This document shows positions 1-11,567 of a stretch of DNA of 64,000 nucleotides, one piece after another (the first letter of the stretch is position 1; each line of letters starts with the position of its first letter). Source of the stretch: Hedera helix (taxonomy: Eukaryota; Streptophyta; Magnoliopsida; Apiales; Araliaceae); assembly GCA_947179155.2 (NCBI GenBank), contig OX359274.1, positions 42,750,564 through 42,814,563 on the forward strand, read 5' to 3'. The notes under the pieces were generated by a model. That model searched no databases and had not been told where the DNA came from. It worked only from the letters and a program-made list of their open reading frames with translations. The position numbers were made by a program, and so were the translations under genes.

Positions 1-490
1 AGAAATTAAACGTTGAGGAAATATATGCACTAATGGACCTTAGACAAAGTAAGTTAACCTTTTGAATCAAGATGTGATTTCAACTGAATATATATAGGTC
101 AGATATTTTCAACAACAGGTATCAGAGCCATGGGCCCCATGTCTATGGGCTTGGGTCATAGATATGGTATGAACTACGCATGATGAGTCTGAGCCATGTT
201 TAGGGGTAGATTATATACTCTTCTAACAAGTGATGAATTTTTTTTAAAGAGATTCTTGGTAGATTAAACGAAAGATATTGAAAGATAATCTTATTAGATA
301 AGGAAGACTTGATGAGTTTGATAAAGGCTTTTAGTGGATCAAAGTAAGAAATAATAAAGACGGTGAGGTTAAAAGTTTAAAGAAGAACTTGATGTCGATA
401 ATAATAAAATTTTACATTAAAATATAAATTAATCTTTTAATCAAAATATAATTTCAAATAAATATATATGAAGTGAAAATTTCCAACCAC
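1..490 (+). mobile_element. Probable TRIM-type (miniature LTR) retrotransposon relic
   Basis: A primer-site-like motif GGTATCAGAGCC lies near 118-129, just after a stretch ending TTTTCAACA. A diverged direct repeat of the roughly 58 bp before it recurs near 430-488: both contain TAAyCTTTTrAATCAAr, then ATTTCAA, then AATATATAT. Two short direct repeats flanking about 300 bp that starts with a tRNA-Met primer site is the TRIM layout. The left repeat may be cut by the window edge and no target duplication can be checked. The interior encodes nothing recognisable. Confidence 0.4.
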
Positions 491-1008
491 CCCTTCATAA
501 ACAAAACATTGCCGTCATCTAACCAGGTCAATCAACAATTAGAATTGACTTTTAAGAGCAACCATACATCAAGGAATAATCAAATCAGAAGTCTGATACT
601 GTTGGAAACTTCATCGTTGACTCTTTACCTAAAACGGAAATTAAATTTTTAAATGGGTTAAAATATTCGGATAAAAAATTTGGTTCACGAATGAAAACTG
701 TGGAAAGAAAATTTGTCAAATTTAACGTCTATAAATAAAAAAGTCAAAACAGATAAGCACGCCATGAGGTTGAGCTGATTCATCAGTTGACTTTAACAAG
801 GGCAGTGTATCTCGTATCTGATAGCAATAAATTTCTATTCATCTACGCATTGAGATTTCTTTCGTTGAATTTTAAACATCAAAATCAAAAGCTGTTACTG
901 AAATTTCTAGGAAGGTGTAGACTATCAATAGCCTTCTGGTGTAGCATTCAATTATTTGATGGAGTCTGCTAACAAAAGAATGAATTTACTGAAAGGAGTA
1001 ATATTTTT

Positions 1009-1113
1009 ATATGAATTTTTGATATTTTTGTATTGTCTTTTTTTATATAAAAATAAGACTTATTTTTTTTATATAAAAATATCAAAAATATATATAAAAA
1101 TATCAATTCATAT
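1009..1113. repeat. AT-rich fold-back (inverted repeat)
   Basis: The left arm begins ATATGAATTTTTGATATTTTT and the right arm, read on the other strand, begins ATATGAATTGATATTTTTAT. The arms enclose T- and A-rich sequence, so the block could fold into a hairpin. It may be a small MITE remnant; no clear target duplication was seen. Confidence 0.5.
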
Positions 1114-3055
1114 TTGCTAAATATAACCACAATAATACACCACACTACTCCGGATGAAGGCAAGCCTTTAATCCCGACTCATTTTTTTTTCCTTACATAT
1201 TACTATACATTTGACACACTTGAACATACGGTTAAAGGGCTGTAACATGGTATGTTCCTAGTAAAAAAATTCAAGCCTACCTATCTATAATGAATCATCA
1301 AATTACAGTCTAAGACAACGTAGAGGGCTAAAATAGTAAAATAATATTATTAAGATATTTTAAAAAAATTAATTATCAAATCACATTTCATCATTTAGAT
1401 ACAATTTTAGACCGATATTCTATATTATTTAAATGTTTAAACTCTTTATATCTTAACATTTAATTTTATCAAGCACAACATTAACCTGCTAACTGATTGC
1501 AACTCTTTTTTTTAAAAAGAGTTGGCAAAATTTGAAATTTTCAAGAAAAATGCAGGTCACACTGTTCATGGTTAATGCTGTGAAGCTAACAAAATTCCTA
1601 ATTAGTGATTTATCAAATCCACAATAAAATTCAGCTCATTGTGCTACTCTCCCCTCCTAGTTGATTTCAACAAGTTGGATTGCAGCTCACGCTTGATAGC
1701 AATAGGTAATGTTTTTTTTTAATTTATTTAAAATTTTCTAATACAATTAACATTTAGTTGCTAAATAGTCTGGACAACACAATCCCACCAATTCTATTTG
1801 TCTAGTATAACGTTTGAGATATGTATCAAACTTAACAGGAATAGAAAACTAGACGACGATGACGGAGAATTCTATAAATCCATTTTAATAAAGTGCCGAT
1901 TATTCACACGTAATCCAACCACAATAAAGCAATATCGGCGGTGGTACCCAAGTCAAATGGCTGCATTATTTTCTTAAACCAGAAAAGTAGGTTACAAGTT
2001 CATGACGTTCAGCAGCATCAAGCATGAGGCAAATGAATAAACTAATAAGGTTAATTACGAAAGTCTAAGAATAAGTAGATAACATCTAAACGCTATATTC
2101 ATTTTAACTATTAAAAAGTAAGACATGATATTGAAATTTGTGTCATATCCTCACTTTTTAATGGTTAAGATGGATGTAGTGTTTGATTTTATTTTTAAAT
2201 ATTGTGTACATAGAACCTCGGTCATTTCTGTTGATCCTTTGTTGATCCAACGGCACGGATTTTTATATTATAGCAACATCAACAGAGAACACAAAAGATT
2301 TAGAAAAAAAATAAAATCAATCTAAACTAGAATACACATTTCATCTAGAATACGAAAAATAGGCAAAAGCACCACCAGAAATGTAAAAACCCCTCAAAAT
2401 CACCCATCTGCTTAATAATAAATTGCTATATATGAAAACCTCGACTAGAAAACAAACAAGACAATAATACATACATCATGATACATATGGTCATTTGATT
2501 TACTCCTATAATTGTCATATAATATCTTTCTTCACCGTTTAGAATCTTAAAATAAACGACCCATGGAAACAATAAAATAAAATGTGAATCAAGTTGCACT
2601 GATCTTACACTACCGGGCATGTCGTTTCTTTTCAAGTGCAGCACTTAAATATTTATATATAAGCAACTCCTTACTTGGTTTAATATATAATAAACTGTAA
2701 GCAAATACTTTATGAAGCTATGACCAATAAAAGCAATTTTTGACAAGGCTCATTTTATGTGCGTGTACATATATATATGTACGTTTCTCCTAATATTAAA
2801 TTGATGGAGAATATAACTGACCCGGCAAGAGCGTTACGTCCTCCAAGTGGCAGAACTCGGGACTTCTCCAACCAGCCATCTTATTGTCACCTACAACAAC
2901 AGTACAAACAGGAACCAGTCAATACTCCACGACAATATTTTAGCTGATAATTCTCATGTTGTTCTAACATAGGAGTTTTCTCCACGAAAACTAAACAAAC
3001 TCTTGATCATGCAAAGAACAATGAATATAAAGTTACACCGAATGGCAACAACACC
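1114..3055. other. Intergenic, upstream of the U-box gene
   Basis: No coding sequence or RNA gene was recognised. Short open frames here lack family resemblance and codon structure. The stretch should hold the promoter and 5' UTR of the U-box gene at 3056, and an AT-rich block near 2766-2780 is a weak TATA candidate, but nothing fixes the transcription start. Confidence 0.5.
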
Positions 3056-5107
3056 ATGGATATGACTCTACCTCCTCTCATGGACTCCTCGGGCTTTCTT
3101 CCAACTGGGTCTTTGCTAGAATCATTGATTCATGTCTCCAATGAAGTTACATCCATTGAAAAGCTTCCATTTGTACAGGTCAAGAATGTCTCGGCGATGA
3201 TAAGAAGGATCAAACTTCTTTCTTCATTGTTTGAAGAGGTTCAAGAAACAAATACCCCACTTCCACCATCATCAATCTTGTGTCTCACTGAGCTATTTTC
3301 CGTGATCCGAAGAGCGAAGTTCTTGATAGAAGTGTGCAAGGAAGGTACCTCTTTGTGGAACCTTATGCAGACAGATCTTATCTCAAATAAATATCATGTA
3401 GCTGTGAAAGAGATGGGGAGCGCATTAGATATCTTACCTCTGAGCTTGCTTAAGATAACAACTGACACAAGAGAGCAAGTTGAGCTTCTTCGCAAGCAAG
3501 CGAAAAGGGCTGAACTGTTTGTTGAACCAAGAGAGATTCAGAGAAGGGAGGAGCTTCTCCTAGTGATGGCTAGCTATAATGATAGAAACAACAAGAACAA
3601 GAGTGTAATCGATTTTGACAACATGAAAGAAATTTTGACCTGCATTGGTGTGAGAAGTCCATTAGATTTTGAGGAAGAAATTTCCAAGCTAGAGGCTGAG
3701 GCCGCGAAGCAGGCAGGCACAGGTGGACTCATTGTGGTTTCCAATATTAACAATCTTATGTCTCTTGTTTCATTGTCAAAATCCATAATTTTCAGCAAGG
3801 AAGAAAATGAGAAAACCCAAGAGGACCTGAAGAAGTCCTCAGCATCAAATTGGCAAGATCATTCATCATCATCTCAGTCAATGGTCTTCAATGTCCCCGA
3901 TGAATTCCGTTGCCCGATTTCACTCGAGTTCATGAGAGATCCAGTGATAGTAGCATCAGGGCACACTTATAATCGTAATTCAATCACCCAGTGGATAAAC
4001 TCAGGGCATCACACATGCCCTAAGAGCGGGCAGAGGCTAATTCACATGGCACTCATACCTAACTACGCACTCAAAAGTCTAATCCATCAATGGGGCCAAG
4101 AGAACAATATACCAATAACTGAATCTACATCTTCTTCAGACTTGGAGCAGGGCAGTAGCAAGAGGAAGTTACATGAGAAGGTTGATCACATTTCTGCCAC
4201 AAAAACTGCAAGTGATGCTGTTAAGATGACAGCAGAATTTCTAGTTGGGAAACTAGCAACAGGATCACCAGATATACAAAGACAGGCTGCATATGAGCTA
4301 CGGTTACTTGCAAAAACTGGTATGGACAATCGCAGGATGATTGCAGAGGCAGGAGCAATTCCATTTCTGGTCACATTGCTAGGCTCCCATGACTCGAGAA
4401 TCCAGGGGAATGCAATCACTGCTCTACTCAACCTTTCCATATTTGACAACAACAAGATATTAATAATGGCTGCAGGCTCACTTGACAACATAATATATGT
4501 TCTTCAATCAGGTGAAACCATGGAGGCAAGAGAAAATGCTGCAGCAGCAATATTCAGCTTGTCCATGATAGATGATTACAAGGTGAATATTGGTGCGCAT
4601 CCTAAAGCAATTCCTGCATTGGTGGAACTTCTTGGAGATGGCACTACAGCTGGAAAAAGGGATGCTGCAACAGCACTATTTAATCTTGCAATTTATTATG
4701 TTAACAAGGCAAGTGTTGTGCTTGCCGGGGCCATTCCATTACTCATTGATTTGTTGATGGATGACAAGGCAGGTATCACAGATGATGCCTTAGCGGTGCT
4801 TGCACTGCTTTTGGGGTGCAATGAAGGATTGGAGGAAATAAGGAAGAGTAGGGTGTTAGTGCCTCTTCTCATTGATTTATTGAGATTTGGATCCCCCAAA
4901 GGCAAGGAGAACTCCATAACCCTTCTATTGGGCCTATGTAAAGATGGCGGTGAGGAAGTTGCAAGGAGATTATTGATGAATCCAAGAAGCATTCCTTCTC
5001 TCCAAAGCTTGGCTGCTGATGGGTCTTTGAAAGCTCGTAGAAAGGCTGATGCTCTGCTTAGATTGCTCAATAGATGTTGCTTCCAATCTCGAAATCCTGT
5101 TAGATAA
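3056..5107 (+). CDS. U-box/ARM-repeat E3 ubiquitin ligase (PUB16/PUB17-type)
   Basis: This is a single uninterrupted frame of 683 aa, as is usual for the intronless PUB subgroup. Residues 15-275 form the helical U-box N-terminal domain (UND). The U-box is at about 280-353: it opens PDEFRCPISLEFMRDPV and has the CPKSGQ turn that binds the E2 enzyme. Residues 395-680 are Armadillo repeats with recurring GAIP(F/L)L and AL.NLS helices, which bind substrate. The family transfers ubiquitin from an E2 to cytosolic or nuclear targets, often immune or hormone regulators; the target cannot be read here. The start is chosen because ACCATGG is a good plant context and the UND follows at normal spacing. 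A second ATG two codons later is possible. The usual U-box TYDR motif reads TYNR. UND-U-box-ARM order and length fit PUB16/17; the exact orthologue is not settled. Confidence 0.93.
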   Translation: MDMTLPPLMDSSGFLPTGSLLESLIHVSNEVTSIEKLPFVQVKNVSAMIRRIKLLSSLFEEVQETNTPLPPSSILCLTELFSVIRRAKFLIEVCKEGTSLWNLMQTDLISNKYHVAVKEMGSALDILPLSLLKITTDTREQVELLRKQAKRAELFVEPREIQRREELLLVMASYNDRNNKNKSVIDFDNMKEILTCIGVRSPLDFEEEISKLEAEAAKQAGTGGLIVVSNINNLMSLVSLSKSIIFSKEENEKTQEDLKKSSASNWQDHSSSSQSMVFNVPDEFRCPISLEFMRDPVIVASGHTYNRNSITQWINSGHHTCPKSGQRLIHMALIPNYALKSLIHQWGQENNIPITESTSSSDLEQGSSKRKLHEKVDHISATKTASDAVKMTAEFLVGKLATGSPDIQRQAAYELRLLAKTGMDNRRMIAEAGAIPFLVTLLGSHDSRIQGNAITALLNLSIFDNNKILIMAAGSLDNIIYVLQSGETMEARENAAAAIFSLSMIDDYKVNIGAHPKAIPALVELLGDGTTAGKRDAATALFNLAIYYVNKASVVLAGAIPLLIDLLMDDKAGITDDALAVLALLLGCNEGLEEIRKSRVLVPLLIDLLRFGSPKGKENSITLLLGLCKDGGEEVARRLLMNPRSIPSLQSLAADGSLKARRKADALLRLLNRCCFQSRNPVR

Positions 5108-5742
5108 CAGAGACAAATGAGTGCAAGAAAATTGCCAAAATAGAGACTTGTAAATCTGTGGAGATTACGTATATGGAAACTGTGTTCATATGGCACTGCA
5201 GTACGACCTCCTTGCCTCTTCATCTAATGATTCCATATATTAAATCCCTCTCCTTTCTAGTTGGCTAGTTTAGAACAATTAACAATACAATAACAACTTT
5301 CGGATAAGCAATTACCTAGCTCTAAGTATCGTAACTTGTTACAGCCTTTGTGCAGAAGATGATACTGAAGGCAGTAGTCCCAAGTACAATAGACTTCATG
5401 ATTGTCCTACCTGCTGCTCAGAAGTTGAAATACTACGTTGTAAACAGCATTAACCAAAAGCCACAACACAAGGAGATGAAAAAGACTAGGATTCCCTTAA
5501 ATAATAAGTAACAGAACTAAATTCAACGCAATCTAAAGCACGGAGCAGGACCTTAATGATATAAAATGAAAGAAAGCAGCATAACAGAGTCGGACTAGAA
5601 TTCTAAAGCTTTAATGAAACTAGATCCAAGAGCACTGCCAGAGTCACTTGATTTCCCAATAATCAGAGCATAAATAACACCACCAAAAAAGAAAATGCTA
5701 CTGGTATACACCTTATGATTTAGCAACCTCTTAGACACTAGG
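5108..5742. other. Intergenic 3' flank of the U-box gene
   Basis: Downstream of the U-box stop codon. It should contain that gene's 3' UTR. No gene, RNA or repeat was recognised before the MITE that starts at about 5743. Confidence 0.4.
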
Positions 5743-6067
5743 GTTATGTTTGTTTGCAAAAAATATACTTAAGATTAGACTATTTGTATTAATTTAACAC
5801 TATTTCAAACTATTTTCTCCAATGATAGGGAATTCATAGTTCTTTAAATAAACTTGTGTACTATTTTTTTTATCATTCTTAAAACTATTTATGAAATATT
5901 ATATAATCCCATAAAAAATGTGTAATTAATAATCTCTCTAGTTTTAAGCTATTAAATGGCTCTATGAGACTAATAATCCCTTGTCATGGAATAAAATAGT
6001 TCAAAGTAGTATTAAATTAATACAAATAATTCAATCTCAATCATATTTTTCCCAAACAAACATAGTC
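5743..6067. mobile_element. MITE with long terminal inverted repeats, Tourist-like
   Basis: The left end reads GGTTATGTTTGTTTGC and the right end, on the other strand, GACTATGTTTGTTTGG. The inverted similarity runs for about 95 bp from each end, including a shared TATTTGTATTAATTTAA block. The element is about 325 bp and has no coding capacity. Flanking TAG/TAA could be a mutated 3-bp duplication of the TWA kind used by PIF/Harbinger elements. A truncated relative lies near 6882-6952. Confidence 0.7.
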
Positions 6068-6519
6068 TAAGTGAGACAACATGTCTTTCACTCTGAATGC
6101 GGATAAGCAACAGGTCAGATGTAAACATCTAAAACAAATGGCCCAAAATGGAAAGATTCTTGCAACCAGAAATGTTTACTGAGGTTCATCATGGTTTGTA
6201 TTAAATAAACTTCAAGATCCAAGTGATGAAGGGTGAAAGACATAACCATACTTAAATTATATAAAATTTTATTAATGTGTTCATTAGACTCGTTACATTG
6301 CTTTTATACGTAATTTACATTGAAGCTACAATGGCAGCAACCTGATCCTCTATATCACACTAGGATCTCACTCAAAATATTACTGTTACAATAAAGGAAA
6401 AAAGGTGAAAAGGTAAAACTTCTGTTCAACCAATATAAATGGAATGGGCCGCTGAGTGTACTCTGAATCCATCTGTGAACTGTGATTCACAATCTAAGGT
6501 TAGGGATCTGGTTAGTCTT

Positions 6520-7173
6520 CTACAAGTCCACCAATTCCACTTGAACACGAGTGCCCTCTATGTGGTACTTCCAAAACCAGCTTCCGCTATCCATATATTC
6601 CTTTTTGATAGGATTTAACTGGGTAGCAAAACCTGAATCAAAAAATTTTGAAAGAAAAGCTAATTAATATGCATACCCTTCGTTGTTCTTACTTCTTAGA
6701 CGATATTTCTGCAAAGTTAACTGCTAAGCCATGAAAACCTTTTACGCCTAGGAGAGAGCAGATGAGAGATAGAGATGGAGGACGATAATGCATTTAAGTA
6801 CTTTATAAACAAAAGGTCCATCAGGACTACATCAACATTAAAAAACAAGTGGCTAGATTTGTTAAGACAAAATTAAATAATTCGAAGTAGTATTAAATTA
6901 AGACAAAATAGTCCAATTCTTCCAAGCATACTTATTGCAAACAAACATGGCCTAAGTACTTTATAAACAAAAGAACCATCAAGACCACAAAACGTTAGAA
7001 AACAAGAGGCCAGATGTGTTGATAAGGAATCCTTTGCAAGGCAATAATATATCAACATGGCTAGAACAAAATGGAAAACAAGGATTTTCAGTGGAATAAA
7101 CTATGGTTCGAGAAGAAACAAAATGGGCAAAAGAAAAAAAAATTAAATTAAATTTCAGAAGATATATTATTAT

Positions 7174-7268
<95 letters not shown>

Positions 7269-10200
7269 ATAAATAAAGAAAGTCTGCAGGTGTAAAATCC
7301 CTTCTAAAAAGTAGAATTAACTTCTCCCTTTTTTGGTAATTAATATTGACCCCTTGTGGTTTTTCCTCAAGGCCTCTGCCTCCCCCACCCGGCCACCCTC
7401 ATTGGGGTGAGAATTAACTTCTAAGTTAAAACATCAGTAGACACTAACAGAGGACAGAAATTGTACAAACTATAAATGCGCAAAGAGTTAACAATTGGAG
7501 GCTGCACCTTCAAGCAAAAAGTAATAAACTGATAAGAGTGAAAAATAACGAATTCTACCTCCTATGATTATCACAACCAAATTTCAACAAGTTAATTCTT
7601 CTGGCACTTGTCAGCACACTAATAATGAAAACCACCAAGTTTAAACTACCAAATTCAAGGCAAGAACAATCAGCTTGACTCGATTTTGTTTAGGAAAATA
7701 TATAGAATTGGATTACAAATAGGGGAATGTCTAGTTTCTCATGTCCAAATTAATTGGGCATTGGGAAACCCAAAATCCATAAAGATCATAACTAACATAA
7801 ACTGACACCTGATAAAGAAACAGAAAAGTAATGTAAAATTGAAACCCATGGGTTGACGAGCCAGCACAATCTTCCCAGCTCTCCAGAAAAGGAAAATCTA
7901 AAAGACTAATTTTTTATTTTTTGGTATTCTCACTCAATAATATCTGGGAACTTTAAACGAACATAATTTGATAGGCAGATATATTGCACAGTTATATTGA
8001 AACACTCCACATAGAGAACTTATACTAAAGAGACCTTTTTTTCTTCTAAAGCTACAGAGGTCTTACACTTACATATATGTCCTAAATATGAACTATTTCT
8101 TCCACTTGATGGATGAAGCCAATCTAACACAAAATAAAAAAGCAATGGAGTTCTTCATTTGCAATCAGATTGTATGGTACAAAAGTAACCACTTATGCCA
8201 CATAAACTAATTTAATAGTCTAAGAACCTGAATTTCCAGATGTAATCTTCAAGCTATAGCCATTTGGGACATCAAATGTATGATTGCCCTGCATTAGGGA
8301 AGAGCAGCAAAAGAATTGTTTCAGCATTTCATTGTTGAGATCAATATACAGAAACTCAAAAGTTTGAATTATAGCTAGAATTTTAGTAAAAGCTTCACAT
8401 TTGGCAACTTGAACCATTTTATAAAGACCCGTTTAAGCAAAAACTGATACATTCTGATCAGATGACTTTAAATTGGTAATTATCCCTTCATTTTAATTAT
8501 CTGTGAAATATTTATCTTGTGGGTTCCTTGAAAATTCATAAAGTTGATAAATAATATTTGTTGATCAAGAGCAGTACATTATCCTAAATTGTTTTTAAGG
8601 TGCTAGGGTCAGGTAGCGACAATTCAATGATGCCCTCATCAAGCAGTACTTAGTTTTTATATAACAGAAAAATAAATCTATACCAAAGTTTTTAGTAAAT
8701 TGGTATATTATCAATATAACCTGCAGGATAACATCCACAGCTTCAAATTCCGCGTTGCCATGCAGTATGACCTTTAATGCTTCTAAGCGTTGGACATCAT
8801 GCTTCCAATATATGTTATTGCCAGAATTCCAGTCAATTCCATGATTCAGAACTTTAACATTCTCTAATTTACATCTTCCGCACCTACAACAATGAACTTG
8901 ATTTTCAATCTACAGATTATATCAATTACCCACACAAGTTTTCTTGTTCCTTCTATTTTCTTTTCTTTTTTTCCTATAATTTTTTGAAAATAAAAATGAA
9001 TCGCATTATGTATTACCTATGCCCATAGTGTAGTACAGGCTCGCCATTTTTATCCATCTTCATTGAGCCCATGACATTTTCAGCTACAACAATCAGACTA
9101 CCGTCGAGCTAAAAATAAAGTATAAGCAGATCAGCTAAGAACAAACAAAGCAAGCAAGCAATCCTACTGACGATCTCTAAATATTAACCTGAACATCCTT
9201 CCACAAGAATTCTGCAACCTCTATTTGTAATTCAGAACCTTCGGAAATTGAACCTCCATTGATCTGATAAAGAGTAAAGATAGAGTTAGTAAGGTTACAG
9301 GTTGTTGCTTAAACTTTCGGTGCTTCAATTATCGAGGAATAAGTTAATGAAGTACATATTTTTAAGTCATATACTAGAAGAATTTAAACAGCAGGTTACA
9401 ATGAACCATTTTTCAATCAGCTAAAATTTGTAAAAAGTCAAACAAATACTCGTAATGTAACAATTACTGAAAAAATCCTAATTCTCATCGGCATATACAT
9501 TCTCTGGTCTTCCTATTACACCTTGGGATTCTCTTGCTATTAGGAAGAAATTTGTAATGACTTATTAAGTAGGATTGAATGGAAAATCCCATGTAACGTC
9601 TAGCAATGAATAGTTCACAAAAATGAAATTGTCAGTGAACCATTAAATTTAGTAATACTGTTAATCATAATCTTACCTTTTGTCTAGTGACTTCCCAGAG
9701 TGGACCGAGAGCAGGATGAAGAAAGATGAGATAAGGGGGTCCAGAATCAGCATATTTGGCGTTGCCTTCAATCTGAATATACAAGATAAGAAATCGAATT
9801 AAAATTGTAGATCAAGAATGGTCACTAAGAAACATAGTAGCAAACAATATAAATTAAATCTTTAGTAACATAATATATACAGAGTAAGTCTAGTAGTAGA
9901 TTAAAAGATAGCACTAATCTCAAATCAATCAAAAGAAAGTTAAGATAGACTCGCAAAGATTCTGGATTTATACCTCAGGAATTTTAATATGACAATGAGC
10001 AAGAAGATCATAGGCATTGCGTATGATATCTAACAGTGAACCATCCGGAGTCTGCACATGTACTATTAATTAAATAAACAATCATCAGCTTCATTCATGG
10101 GTTAATAGTACCAAAATCTATTACATTCACAATTAATATTAGATAAACAATAATCAGGTTTACTGAGTAATATATGTTCCCAATAAGATGATTTCTTTTC

Positions 10201-11536
10201 CGATTCCAATTTACATTCCAGAAAACGGAAAAAAAAAACCTTGAGGATCAGAATTTAAGAAGTTAAACACTGCTACATAGTTAAAACATTTCTTGGGTTA
10301 TCTTCGGGGGATTTTGGGCCCATCTCAATCTATTTCAAGGTTAAGAAAAAGGAAGGTGCACAAATCAGAAGTAAAATGCAGGAAGTTCTAATATAAACCA
10401 AGGAAGAGTAGTTTGATGAATATGCTTCTGACACTTGCTTTCAAGATTTCTATCTTAGATCTTTTTTGTTGTTGTTTATTCTTCAATCTTTTTAATGAAA
10501 AAGTATTTAGCACACTCAATGCTAAATACTGAGATGGGTAGGGGTCTTACCAAAATCCTCATTACACTGTAGCTTCCAAACAAACAAATTATTTTAGGAG
10601 CAGAAGTGAAAAACAGGGATTTGGGAAGTTAAAGAGCTAATAAGATGATGTTTGAAATGTAAATATGTCCAAGAGACTATGTATTCATTCCTAGTGAACA
10701 AAGAAAATATTCAAACAAAAATTTGACCTGGTGTAGGGACTTGTCAGCAGGTTTTCGTTTCTTCTTAGCAGATGATGTAACCTTCCTTCGCTCATTATAC
10801 ACAATAAAGGTATCCAGCATATCTGCAATCATGTAGCCAAGTAGTTTCTAATATACACAAACAAACAAACACACACAGACAGACACACAGAGACACACAT
10901 ATATATAGACTTGTGCACACGAAATTAGATGTTTACAGTGCGTGAATGAAACAGAAAATATAAGAAATTTATATACCTTCTACACCTTCGTAGCATCGAG
11001 ATGAATACATGTTCACAAAACTGTCAGCAATATTTTGCATTGTGCATTCCAGACGTCCCCCAGAAACACTACCACAAGAAAGAGTGATCAGAAGTCGAGA
11101 AAATGTCAGGACAAGTAATGACTATATTATAGTTCAGACTGGCAAATTACTACAAACTTTTGGAGTTAACCAATCCATATATCATTGAGTAAACATTATC
11201 CATGGATGATATTGATGTAATAGATAGACACTCATCTAAGAAACAATGGAAAAGACAGGTACAGGGATCACACAAGCTAATCAATTGATACTCGAGACAG
11301 TTAAAATCTCATATGATCAGCTGATCTTGATGACATAATAATATATTAAAATGCTTTTAGTAGGAGACAAGCGGGTAATTCTGCAAATGTTATGCTATGA
11401 GAGAATATTTTAATCTTGAAATTTGAGGGATGGCTGATGTTAATAAGAGGGCAGTTGTGAAGAGATGTTTGGGAGGGCGAAGACTTGTATCTTCATGCAG
11501 TGAACTCGGTAAAGTTTTTTTTTATTTTTATTGTTT

Positions 11537-11567
<31 letters not shown>

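Noticed and set aside
787..972. 61-aa frame upstream of the U-box gene
   Set aside because: Short, no recognisable family, no splice partners found.
4186..5223. Minus-strand frames of 101 and 175 aa
   Set aside because: Shadows of the U-box/ARM gene on the opposite strand.
7176..7266. Poly-(His-Thr) protein frame
   Set aside because: Translation of the (TG)44 microsatellite.
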